Shown: one piece after another, positions 12,064 through 19,934 of the stretch
Position numbering within the stretch: position 1 is the first letter of the stretch
How the letters are laid out: every line of letters starts with the position of its first letter
NCBI RefSeq assembly: GCF_023243045.1
Contig: NZ_JALKFX010000040.1
Span: 9,861 to 54,875 of the forward strand
DNA: 45,015 nt
DNA from: Frankia sp. AgB32
GTDB lineage: Bacteria > Actinomycetota > Actinomycetes > Frankiales > Frankiaceae
Direction: 5' to 3'
Position numbers and translations under genes: made by a program
The notes under the pieces: model-generated
Database searches by the model: none
Seen by the model: only the letters and a program-made list of their open reading frames with translations
What the model was told of the DNA's origin: nothing

Positions 12064-13716
12064 TTGAGCACCGTCAGCCCCCCGCACGATCCCGAAACCC
12101 AGGACATCGCCACCGGCACCGCGACCAGGGAGACCCTGGAGGATTACACCCTCCGGTTCGCGCCGCGCAGTTACCGGCGCTGGGGCACCGGTGTCGTCGC
12201 CATCTCGGCCCTCGGCGGCATCGCCTACCTGGCGGACTTCGCCATCGGCGCCAACATCGGCATTTCCTACGGCACGACGAACGCCCTGTGGGGCATCGCG
12301 GTGTTCACCGTCGTGATCTTCCTGACGGGTTTCCCGCTGGCCTACTACGCCGCCCGCTACAACCTGGACCTCGACCTGATCACCCGGGGCAGCGGCTTCG
12401 GTTACTACGGCTCGGTCGTCTCCAACGTGATCTTCGCGTCGTTCACGTTCATCTTCTTCGCCCTCGAAGGCTCGATCATGGCCCAGGGCCTGAAACTGGG
12501 CCTGCACATACCGCTGTGGCTCGGCTATGCGACGTCCACGCTCATCATCTTCCCGCTCGTGGTCTACGGCATGAAACTGCTCGCCACGCTGCAACTGTGG
12601 ACGACGCCGCTGTGGCTGGTGCTGATGGTGCTGCCGTTCGCCTACCTGCTGATCCGCCACCCCGGTTCGGTCAACACGTTCCTCGACTACGGCGGTCAGG
12701 ACGGCAAGGGTGGTTTCGACCTCGGCTCGGTCTTCCTCGCCGCCGGCGTGTGTCTGTCGCTCATCGCGCAGATCGCCGAGCAGATCGACTATCTGCGCTT
12801 CATGCCGCCGCGCACCTCGGAGAACTCACGCCGCTGGTGGACCGCGATGGTGCTCGCCGGCCCCGGCTGGGTGTTCTTCGGCGCCATCAAGCAGATCATC
12901 GGCATGTTCCTGGCGGTCTACATCATCGCGAACGTCGCGGATGGCGCGGCCGTCGCCAACCAGCCGGTGCACCAGTTCCTGGAGATCTACCAGGACCTCC
13001 TGCCGCACTGGGCGGCGCTGGCCCTCGCCGTCGCGCTCGTCGTCATCAGCCAGATCAAGATCAACGTGACGAACGCCTACTCCGGCTCGCTGGCCTGGAC
13101 GAACTCGTTCACCCGGGTCACCAAGACCTACCCCGGACGGTTGGTCTTCCTCGGCTTCAACCTGCTCGTCGCGGTGATCCTGATGGAAGCCGACATGTTC
13201 AGCTTCCTGAACACCATCCTCGCCTTCTACGCCAACTGCGGCATGGCCTGGGTGGTAGCCGTCGCCTCCGACATCACCATCAACAAGTACCTGCTGAAGA
13301 TCTCACCGAAGAAGCCCGAGTTCCGCCGCGGCATGCTCTACGCCATCAACCCGGTCGGCTTCGGCTCGATGATTCTCGCCGCCGGCATCTCGATCATCGA
13401 CTTCTACGGCGGCCTCGGCTCCGGCCTCAAGCCGTACTCGCCGCTCGTCGCGATCGTGCTCGCCCTCGTCCTGCCCCCGATCCTGGCCGTGGCCACGAAG
13501 GGCAGGTACTACCTGCGCCGCACCGACGACGGCATCGACCTGCCGATGTACGACGAGTACGGCAACCCGTCCGGTGACACCCTCACCTGCCACGTCTGCC
13601 ACCAGGAGTACGAGCGCCCCGACATGGCGAAGTGCGCGACGCACGACGCCTACATCTGCTCCCTCGACCTGTCCACCGACAAGATCGGTGACCACGTCCT
13701 GCCGGCCCAGGTCTGA
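12064..13716 (+). CDS. NCS1-type (purine/cytosine-like) permease with Cys/His tail
   Basis: A 550-aa integral membrane protein with about 12 hydrophobic segments. It resembles the nucleobase-cation-symport-1 family (GIAYLADFAIGANIGISYGT near the start; IKINVTNAYSGSLAWTNSF near the middle). It probably moves a nucleobase-like or related small molecule with a cation. The TTG at 12064 is chosen because AGAAAGGCAGG lies just upstream and the N-terminus fits; the frame stays open far upstream by chance. The cytoplasmic C-terminal tail is unusual: C509, C512, C524, H527 and C532 form CxxC-x11-CxxH-x4-C, a likely metal site. It lies about 180 bp after the hybrid kinase in the same direction, which suggests that the kinase and SARP-REC pair senses or controls this substrate. 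Confidence 0.85.
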   Translation: MSTVSPPHDPETQDIATGTATRETLEDYTLRFAPRSYRRWGTGVVAISALGGIAYLADFAIGANIGISYGTTNALWGIAVFTVVIFLTGFPLAYYAARYNLDLDLITRGSGFGYYGSVVSNVIFASFTFIFFALEGSIMAQGLKLGLHIPLWLGYATSTLIIFPLVVYGMKLLATLQLWTTPLWLVLMVLPFAYLLIRHPGSVNTFLDYGGQDGKGGFDLGSVFLAAGVCLSLIAQIAEQIDYLRFMPPRTSENSRRWWTAMVLAGPGWVFFGAIKQIIGMFLAVYIIANVADGAAVANQPVHQFLEIYQDLLPHWAALALAVALVVISQIKINVTNAYSGSLAWTNSFTRVTKTYPGRLVFLGFNLLVAVILMEADMFSFLNTILAFYANCGMAWVVAVASDITINKYLLKISPKKPEFRRGMLYAINPVGFGSMILAAGISIIDFYGGLGSGLKPYSPLVAIVLALVLPPILAVATKGRYYLRRTDDGIDLPMYDEYGNPSGDTLTCHVCHQEYERPDMAKCATHDAYICSLDLSTDKIGDHVLPAQV

Positions 13717-13740
13717 CCCGTCTGGCTCCCGACATTCCGG

Positions 13741-13788
13741 CGGCCGACCCGTGACCCCGAGCCACGCTGTTGGGGATCGGGTCGGCCG
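13741..13788 (+). terminator. Long hairpin terminator after the permease gene
   Basis: A perfect 11-bp stem, CGGCCGACCCG (13741-13751) with CGGGTCGGCCG (13778-13788), sits 25 bases after the permease stop. An inner CCCC/GGGG pairing (13755-13758, 13772-13775) extends it. No T-tract follows, which is common for actinobacterial terminators. Confidence 0.65.
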
Positions 13789-13978
13789 TCGGCTGCGTTA
13801 CAGACCTTGAACCGCCAGGGTCTGATTGCCTCCGCCTGCCCCGTGCCGAGGGCGCCCCGAGATTGAATCCGGCGCTGACCAGTTGCTGGCGGACCGCGTG
13901 GGGAGGCACATCAACCGTTGTGATGGGTTGAGGTGAGCCCTGTTTCTCGGGCACCTGCGTAGCGGGATCTTGTCTGGC

Positions 13979-14206
13979 TTATGCGGCGTCTGCAATGTTT
14001 ACGGTGGCTGTGTGGTAGAGGTTTCCGATGGGTTCGGGGGTCTGGTAGCCGAGGGCGGAGTGGAGTCGCTGCCGGTTGTGGAAGACCTCGATGTACTCGG
14101 TGATCGCGGTGCGGGCGGTTCGGCGGGTTGGATAGTTCTCGCGGTAAACGAGTTCGTTCTTGAGGGTCCCGAAGAATGATTCGGCGAGACTGTTGTCCCA
14201 GCGGAC
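13979..14206 (-). pseudogene. IS3-family transposase, C-terminal remnant
   Basis: The minus strand encodes about 75 residues that match the end of the IS3/IS150-type integrase core: RWDNSLAESFFGTLKNELV, then RRTARTAITEYIEVFHNRQR and LHSALGYQTP. This includes the last catalytic Glu of the DDE triad (AESFFGTLK) and the terminal region. The N-terminal three quarters, with the first two Asp residues and OrfA, are missing. The reading frame runs straight into unrelated sequence at about 14206-14212. This is an inactive insertion-sequence fragment. I see no clear terminal inverted repeat on either side. Confidence 0.8.
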
Positions 14207-14295
14207 AGCACGAGCCGGTGGTGGCTGACCCACGACCGCCAGATCACCAGGAAGCTGATCGCGAACGCCAGGTACTCGTCCCGGCCGTCGCCGAG
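14207..14295 (-). pseudogene. TMEM175-like membrane protein fragment
   Basis: One minus-strand frame reads LGDGRDEYLAFAISFLVIW, then RSWVSHHRL (14212-14295). This resembles the second transmembrane segment of bacterial TMEM175/DUF1211 potassium-channel-like proteins, which have SFLV, W and HH at these places. Nothing before or after continues the family, and the fragment abuts the IS3 remnant. A TMEM175-type gene was probably broken by the insertion sequence and then mostly lost. The match is short, so the family call is tentative. Confidence 0.5.
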
Positions 14296-14437
14296 GGAGT
14301 GCCAGTTCGTGTCGCCCTTCGGCTCGGGAAGGCCAAGGTGGGCGTGCGTGTCGACCCGGTCGGTCACACAGCGGGCGACTCCTCGCTGCTGACCGGCCGG
14401 ATCGTGGACGCCGACGGCAAGGGATGCCGCAGCGCGA

Positions 14438-14824
14438 TTACGAGGTCAGAACCCGGGCCTTTGCCCGCTGGTAATCCTCCTCGCTGATCTCACCGTTGCG
14501 CCGGAGGTCGGCCAGCTTCGCCACCTCGTCGGCAACGCCGTGGGCCTGCACCGCGGACGGACGAAACGCCTGCTGCAAGGCCTGCTGCCGCTGTGCGTCC
14601 GCCACCGCCCGCTGACCCATCGAGTCGCCACGGAAGATGGTGTAAGCCAGAACGCCCAGAAGCGGGAGGATGATGACGGCGGTCAGCCATCCCGCCTTCC
14701 CCCAGCCGGAGAGGTCGTGGCTGCGGAAGATGTCCGAGATGATGACGCACAGCAGGTACAGCCACAGCATGAATCCGAAGAACAGCATCATCGTCCAGAA
14801 CGCAGACAGAAGTGGATAATCCAT
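14438..14824 (-). CDS. PLDc_N/SHOCT-domain small membrane protein
   Basis: A 128-aa protein. The N-terminal part has two transmembrane helices in the PLDc_N pattern (FWTMMLFFGFMLWLYLLCVI; KAGWLTAVIILPLLGVLAY with the GDSM that follows). The C-terminal 30 residues form a SHOCT motif (VAKLADLRRNGEISEEDYQR, then AKARVLTS), a short module common at the ends of bacterial membrane proteins. The SHOCT role is unknown; it may mediate oligomerisation. The start at 14824 has GAGGAG a few bases upstream. No operon partner is evident. Confidence 0.85.
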   Translation of the reverse strand: MDYPLLSAFWTMMLFFGFMLWLYLLCVIISDIFRSHDLSGWGKAGWLTAVIILPLLGVLAYTIFRGDSMGQRAVADAQRQQALQQAFRPSAVQAHGVADEVAKLADLRRNGEISEEDYQRAKARVLTS

Positions 14825-15000
14825 GACGCAGTCTCCTCGCGCAGATCAGTAACGCCTGTCGGCGGTGTCTCCTGGAGAGACCTACCCGAACCGCGCGCCC
14901 GGACACGGGTTTGCGGCCCTGGCGACGAGCGGGGTACCGAAGAAGACGAGCAGAATCACCCACGGTGCGTGTCGGCGTATTCCGCGGACCTGGTCATCCG

Positions 15001-15348
15001 TTACTCCGGATTTTCGTTCAGGATCTCGCTGAGCCCGAGTGCGCGTAGCACGTTCCCGGCCGCCGACACGACCCGGGCACTTCCGACGATCGGTGCGATG
15101 GCGGTGGTCACGCCCTGCGCATCGGCGGCGGTCAGGCCGGCCTCCTGGGCGGCGGCGAGGTTCATCAGGTAGGAAGCGGGCGCCGAGTCCACGGCGACGA
15201 GCGCCGCCAGCCGCACGAGATGGTAGGTGCGCTCGTCCAGCCCGGACCGCTCCAGCGTGTCCAGGTGCATCTGCACGATTTCCTCGAAGACCGGCGCGTC
15301 GCCGTGCGCGATCGCGCCGAGTGTCCGCTCAGGAGTCTGCGTCGTCAT
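15001..15348 (-). CDS. Carboxymuconolactone decarboxylase/AhpD-like protein
   Basis: A 115-aa all-helical protein similar to small CMD/AhpD-like proteins: LDERTYHLVRLAALVAVDSA near 37-56 and the helix AAQEAGLTAADAQGVTTAIA. The CxxC pair of peroxidase-active AhpD enzymes is absent, so thiol peroxidase activity is unlikely and the function is unclear. The start at 15348 is supported by AAGGGGAAG just upstream. The gene runs opposite to the membrane-protein gene at 15604, so the roughly 250 bp between them should carry both promoters. Confidence 0.78.
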   Translation of the reverse strand: MTTQTPERTLGAIAHGDAPVFEEIVQMHLDTLERSGLDERTYHLVRLAALVAVDSAPASYLMNLAAAQEAGLTAADAQGVTTAIAPIVGSARVVSAAGNVLRALGLSEILNENPE

Positions 15349-15603
15349 TACTTCCCCTTGGGCTGACCATTTGTTTTTCAGGGACTTTTTCCCCGGTTAT
15401 CGACTGCCCGAGGCCGGTGGTCCACAAACCTGGAACGGGAGTGGATCGAGGTGGCGGAAGTGGATTTCGGTAGTTCTCCTCTTATCTTGGCGCGGTATTT
15501 GTGTCTCGCCTGTCGTCGGTTTCGGCCGTTGCTTTCCGGGAAGGACGCGGCGGCGAGACCGTGATGGCGGCGTCGCCGGGCAGACAGCAGGAGGTACCGC
15601 GCC

Positions 15604-17001
15604 ATGGTTGCCAGTTCTGGCGGTGGCTTCGACGGTGCGGCGCATGCGGACGACAGACGCCCCCTGTCCGTCGGGGAACGGGCGGAGTACGAGCGGCTGC
15701 GTGACGCGGCAGCGGTGCGGCACGACCGGCTGCGGACCGTCGGCGCGTCGATCGTGATCCTGCTGGCCGTCGTACTGGCGCCGCTCGCCGTGGTCGCCAC
15801 CTGGGCGGACACGACGATCTCCGACGAAGACCGGTACGTGGAGACGGTCGCTCCGCTCGCCACCGACCCCGCGGTGCAGAACATGGTGATCAATCGGCTG
15901 ACCGACAGGGTTGTCAGCAACGTCAACGTCGATCAGGTCGCCGCGTCGATCGAGGGCGCCCTCGCCCGGACCGGCGCGCCCCCCGTTGTCGTGAACCACG
16001 CCCACGCCCTGGCCGGCGTGCTGCACAACGCCCTGACCAGCACGGTGCACCAGGTGGTGCAGGGGGTGGTCACCAGCGACCAGTTCCCCCTGGTCTGGGA
16101 GAACGCGAACCGTCGGGCACACGCCACCGTGGTGAAGGTTCTCACCGGTGAGGGCAGCGGTGCCGTGCAGGCCAAGGGCAACACGATCGTGTTGGACATC
16201 GGCCCCGTCGTCGACGCCGTGCAGAAGCGGCTGGTCGACGCCGGTTTCGAGCAGGCCGGCAGGATTCCCGCTGTCGACCGACAGATCGTGCTGCTGCAGA
16301 CCGACAAACTGACCAGGGCTCAGGACGCCCTGCGCCTGCTCGACATCCTCGGCCCCTGGCTGCCCGTCGCCGTGGTGGCACTCGCCGCGCTGGGTGTGTG
16401 GTTGGCGCCCTCGCACCGCGCCGGGCTCATGGCCACGGGCCTGGGCATCGGCGTATCGATGATCGTGCTGCTCGTCGGGCTGGCTGTCATACGCCAGAAC
16501 TATCTGGACTCCGTCCCGTCCGACGTCCAGCCGCGGGACGGGGCCGCGGCCGTCTACGACACGCTGGTCCGTTTCCTGCGGGACAGCGCGCTGACCTGGC
16601 TGACCATCGCCGTCCTCACGGTGCTCGCCGGATATCTCTACGGGCCGGGACGTGGTGCCCGGGTCATCCGCTCCGGCGCCGCCCACGGCACCGGCGCCAT
16701 CGGTCGGGCCATGTCCCGGGTGGGTGTGCGCACCGACGGCGCGGGCCGTTGGCTGACCCGGCACCACCGCCTGACCAGTGGAATCGTCATCGGAGCAGGG
16801 GCACTGGCCCTGGCGCTGTGGAACTCCCCGACCCCGTGCTCGGTCGCCCTCGTCCTCCTGCTGGTCCTGGTGATGCTGGCCGTGCTGGGTGTCCTGGCCG
16901 CCGCCGGCACCCCGCAACCCGGGCCCGCGAGCCCCGGCGGCAGGCCGTCCGACGGCGAGGGCGGACCGCCGACCGCTCCGATCCAGCAGTCGAAGTCGTG
17001 A
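15604..17001 (+). CDS. Multi-pass membrane protein of unknown function
   Basis: A 465-aa actinobacterial integral membrane protein. A hydrophilic N-terminus (about 1-45) is followed by TM1 (VGASIVILLAVVLAPLAVVA). A long external region (about 68-235) then carries alternating Val/Asn-rich helices, as in large extracytoplasmic loops. TM segments follow near 245-265, 275-297, 320-342, 398-410 and 415-435, and the tail is Pro/Gly-rich and disordered. I do not recognise an enzymatic motif. The start ATG at 15604 has AGGAGGTACCGCGCC immediately upstream, a strong RBS. The end converges on the lipid-kinase gene with about 50 bp between the stop codons. Confidence 0.8.
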   Translation: MVASSGGGFDGAAHADDRRPLSVGERAEYERLRDAAAVRHDRLRTVGASIVILLAVVLAPLAVVATWADTTISDEDRYVETVAPLATDPAVQNMVINRLTDRVVSNVNVDQVAASIEGALARTGAPPVVVNHAHALAGVLHNALTSTVHQVVQGVVTSDQFPLVWENANRRAHATVVKVLTGEGSGAVQAKGNTIVLDIGPVVDAVQKRLVDAGFEQAGRIPAVDRQIVLLQTDKLTRAQDALRLLDILGPWLPVAVVALAALGVWLAPSHRAGLMATGLGIGVSMIVLLVGLAVIRQNYLDSVPSDVQPRDGAAAVYDTLVRFLRDSALTWLTIAVLTVLAGYLYGPGRGARVIRSGAAHGTGAIGRAMSRVGVRTDGAGRWLTRHHRLTSGIVIGAGALALALWNSPTPCSVALVLLLVLVMLAVLGVLAAAGTPQPGPASPGGRPSDGEGGPPTAPIQQSKS

Positions 17002-17052
17002 GCACGATGACGGGGACGGCGGACACCCGCGCCGAGGCCGGACCGGCGCGGC

Positions 17053-18402
17053 TCAGACCGGTGACCGGCCGGCCGCGATGCCGATCAGCGCGGGGAACAT
17101 CCGCCAGACACCCGGCCGCGCGGCGGGGACCCCGGGGGAGTGCGGCGGGACCCGAACGCGCACAGCCGCCGGAAGCGAGCGCAGCTCCAGCGGCGGCGAC
17201 AGGCGCAGCGCCTCGCCGTCCACACCGACGCTGACGGGGCGGGCGGAGTCGATGTGCATCGTGGGGCTGGTCCACTGGCGGAAGCCGCGGAACCGGTCGA
17301 TGGCACCGATGGACTCGAGCGCGACGAGTGCGGGCAGGTCGCGCGCGCGATCGACGCTCAACGCCACGACGCCGAGCTGGCCGCCGTCGAGCCGTGGCCG
17401 GGTACCGAAACCACCGAGGCTGTGCACCCGGTAGGCGTTGTTGGACACGAGCAGAACGTCCGCCTTCGACCCCGCGCGACCGTCCGGGCCGGTGAAGCGA
17501 AGATCCGGCGGAGCGCGATCCGCGCCCAGCAGGTCGGGCAGCATCGCGGCCGCCGTGCCCATCTTCGCGCCGCGGTAGCTGTCGGACTGCACGATCTCCG
17601 CGTAGACGCCCAGCGAGACGTTGTTGACGAACACGCGGTCACCGAGCTGACCGAGGTCCACGCGCCGCTCGATGGCGCGGCCGAACGCGTCGAGCGCCCC
17701 CGCCACATCCTTGCGGTCGAGACCGAGGTCCAGGGCGAAGTGGTTGCGGGTACCGGCCGGGACGCAGACGAACGCCATCCCGCGCCGCCGCGCCACGTCC
17801 GCGACCAGCGCCTGCGAACCATCGCCGCCCGCCATGCCGAGCACGTCGGCGCCGCGGTCGGCGGCGGCCTCGGCGAGGGAACGCAGATCGGCGCCGTCCG
17901 TGAGGGTGACGACCGAGATTCCGCGCCGGGCCGCCTGCGCGGCGAGATGGTGGCGCTCGGCGGCGCCACCGCCGGAGCGCGGGTTCACCAGCAGGACGCC
18001 GCGCCGGGCGGCGTCCACCGGACGACCCCTCGGCCGATGCCGGCCGAACGCGCCGCGGGCCGCGGCTGCCGACGTGCCGAGCAGGCACGCGGTGACCAGC
18101 GCGGTGCTCAGGCCGACCACGCCCGCGAAGGCGATCAGGCCGCCGAGTGTGCAGGCCGCGACGACGGCCGCGCTCAGCCGCCGCAGCCCCCGTCCGACCA
18201 GCGCCGTCCAGCCCGCGACCAACGCGATCGTCACCGCGGCGATCGAGATCGGCAGGGCGACCGGCCGGTCGAGCAGCCGGGCGAACAGGACAGCGACCGC
18301 CGCGGCGAAACTCGCCAGCGCCGCGCAGGCCGCCGCCCGCCGGTAGCGGGACACCGGCGGTCCCGCGCGCCGACTCGGCCGGCGAACCATGCAGGTACGC
18401 AC
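17053..18402 (-). CDS. Diacylglycerol kinase-like lipid kinase with N-terminal membrane segments
   Basis: A 449-aa protein. Residues about 22-115 contain four hydrophobic segments. Residues 135-449 form a DAGK_cat/YegS-like kinase: LLVNPRSGGG (137-146), GGDGS at 192-196 (the ATP-binding GGDGT variant) and VPAGTRNHFALDLGL (214-228), with FVNNVSLGVYA later. Such enzymes phosphorylate diacylglycerol, sphingoid bases or undecaprenol-like lipids; the substrate is unknown here. The membrane part would place the kinase beside its lipid. An in-frame ATG at 18390 is an alternative start. It is divergent from the lipid-synthase operon that begins at 18591. Confidence 0.85.
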   Translation of the reverse strand: MRTCMVRRPSRRAGPPVSRYRRAAACAALASFAAAVAVLFARLLDRPVALPISIAAVTIALVAGWTALVGRGLRRLSAAVVAACTLGGLIAFAGVVGLSTALVTACLLGTSAAAARGAFGRHRPRGRPVDAARRGVLLVNPRSGGGAAERHHLAAQAARRGISVVTLTDGADLRSLAEAAADRGADVLGMAGGDGSQALVADVARRRGMAFVCVPAGTRNHFALDLGLDRKDVAGALDAFGRAIERRVDLGQLGDRVFVNNVSLGVYAEIVQSDSYRGAKMGTAAAMLPDLLGADRAPPDLRFTGPDGRAGSKADVLLVSNNAYRVHSLGGFGTRPRLDGGQLGVVALSVDRARDLPALVALESIGAIDRFRGFRQWTSPTMHIDSARPVSVGVDGEALRLSPPLELRSLPAAVRVRVPPHSPGVPAARPGVWRMFPALIGIAAGRSPV

Positions 18403-18590
18403 GAGCAGCCATCGCCCCCTGATTCCGCACGGGACGCCGTCCTGGTGGCGACTCAGCGCGTCCGAATACCACGGTACCCGTAAGCGCGTGTGGGGTACTT
18501 CAGCGGGGAGAGCTACGTGTCGCTGTTGGTCGACGTCGTGGAGCGACCTTGGGGATGGGTGGCGGAGGAGCGGGAACGGGGGCGATCGGC

Positions 18591-19934
18591 ATGGAGGACA
18601 GCGCGACAGGTGCGGCGGCCGCCGCCCGATCGGCGACGTCGCCGATCGGGTACGCGTCGAGTCGGGCCGGTCCGGAGACGGCGATCACCGGCGCCTCCGG
18701 TTTCCTGGGTGCCCGGCTGGCCCGCGAGCTCCTGGACCGCGGCCACCGGCTGGTCCTGCTGGCCCACGCCGGATCCGGGGACGCCCTCGCCCGGCTGGGG
18801 CGTTTCCTGGCGGCCAGCGGCGCGCCGTCATCGATGATCAACGGTCTGCGGGGGCGGGTCCGGGAGGTCGAGGTGGACATCGCCCAGCCGCTGCTCGGCC
18901 TGCCCGCGGATGCCTTCCACGAGCTGGCAGGCACCCTCGGGGCGCTGTGGCACAGCGCGGCGGACACCACCCTGGCCGGCGCGTCCGAGCAGCTGCACCA
19001 GGTGAACGTCGAGGGCACGCGGCACGTGCTGGACCTTGCCGCCGCCGCGCCGGGCCAGCCCGCCGTGTTCCACGTGAGCACCGCGTTCATCGCCGGTTCC
19101 CGTCGCGAGGAGGTGGCCTACGAGGACGACCTCGACGGCACCCAGGGCTTCGAGAACTCCTACGAGCGGTCGAAGTTCGACGGCGAGGTCCTCGTCCGGC
19201 AGTGGTCGGCGGATACCGGCCGGCCGGTCGTGGTGTTCCGGCCCAGCCTGCTGCTCACCGACGTTCCGTCCCATCCCGACCTGCCCCCGCACACGTTGGA
19301 CGCGGTCGCGCGGGCGGTGCTGACGATCGTGTCGATGGCCGCCCAGCTCGATCTGGGCGGTGGCGGAACCGGCGAGGCGGACCGGTCGACGGTGCGGGTG
19401 GTCGCCGACCCCCGCGCCCGGCTCAACGTCATGCCCGTCGAGGAGGCCGCTCGGGACATGGTGCACATCGCCGGTCACGCCCCGTCCGACGGTGTCATGA
19501 CGTATCACATCGTCGGCGACTCGGATCTCACCGTGACCCAGATCATGCTGCTCTTCGAGGAGTTCTTTCCCGCGCATCTCGTCGCCGTACCGGAACCCCC
19601 CCGAGACCAGACGGAGTTGGAGCGAATGGTCGACCTGGTACCCGGATTCGTCAGCTACCTGCTCCACCGGCACGTCTTCGACGACACCCGGGCGCGCACG
19701 GTGCTGGGCGAGCGTCAGCCGTCCCGGTCCATCGACCGGCAGTACCTGCTCGCGGCGCTCGGGGTCGGGGAGCTGGTCGACCGGGCGGTGCTGGACGGGC
19801 CGCCACCCACGCCGGCCACCGGCGGGCGGGAGGCGCTCGACCGGGCCCGGGCGGTCCGGGAGCGCCGCGACGACCAGCAGCACCGGTTCCGGGAGCCGTC
19901 CACGGCCCGTCCGCACGCGGTGGAGGCGTCCTGA
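18591..19934 (+). CDS. SDR/thioester-reductase-like NAD(P)-binding protein
   Basis: A 447-aa extended SDR of the NAD_binding_4 (thioester reductase, fatty acyl reductase) kind. The Rossmann motif TGASGFLG is at 33-40, an STAF-type active-site Ser follows (VFHVSTAFI), and the YxxxK pair is Y191/K195 in NSYERSKFDGE. Reductases of this type release acyl chains from carrier proteins as aldehydes or alcohols. The ATG at 18591 is chosen; an in-frame ATG at 18549 would add 14 Gly-rich residues. Its TGA overlaps the ATG of the PfaD-like gene (TGATG, 19932-19936), so it is the first gene of the lipid operon. The free-standing layout differs from PKS-fused reductase domains. Confidence 0.82.
   Translation: MEDSATGAAAAARSATSPIGYASSRAGPETAITGASGFLGARLARELLDRGHRLVLLAHAGSGDALARLGRFLAASGAPSSMINGLRGRVREVEVDIAQPLLGLPADAFHELAGTLGALWHSAADTTLAGASEQLHQVNVEGTRHVLDLAAAAPGQPAVFHVSTAFIAGSRREEVAYEDDLDGTQGFENSYERSKFDGEVLVRQWSADTGRPVVVFRPSLLLTDVPSHPDLPPHTLDAVARAVLTIVSMAAQLDLGGGGTGEADRSTVRVVADPRARLNVMPVEEAARDMVHIAGHAPSDGVMTYHIVGDSDLTVTQIMLLFEEFFPAHLVAVPEPPRDQTELERMVDLVPGFVSYLLHRHVFDDTRARTVLGERQPSRSIDRQYLLAALGVGELVDRAVLDGPPPTPATGGREALDRARAVRERRDDQQHRFREPSTARPHAVEAS

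Noticed and set aside
14296-14437. Plus-strand text resembling a dioxygenase loop (TGRIVDADGKG)
   Set aside because: Too short, without flanking family sequence; treated as non-coding remnant.
15397-16917. 506-codon minus-strand frame opposite the membrane protein
   Set aside because: His/Gln/Asp-rich antisense text with no domain; the plus-strand gene has a strong RBS and clear membrane segments.
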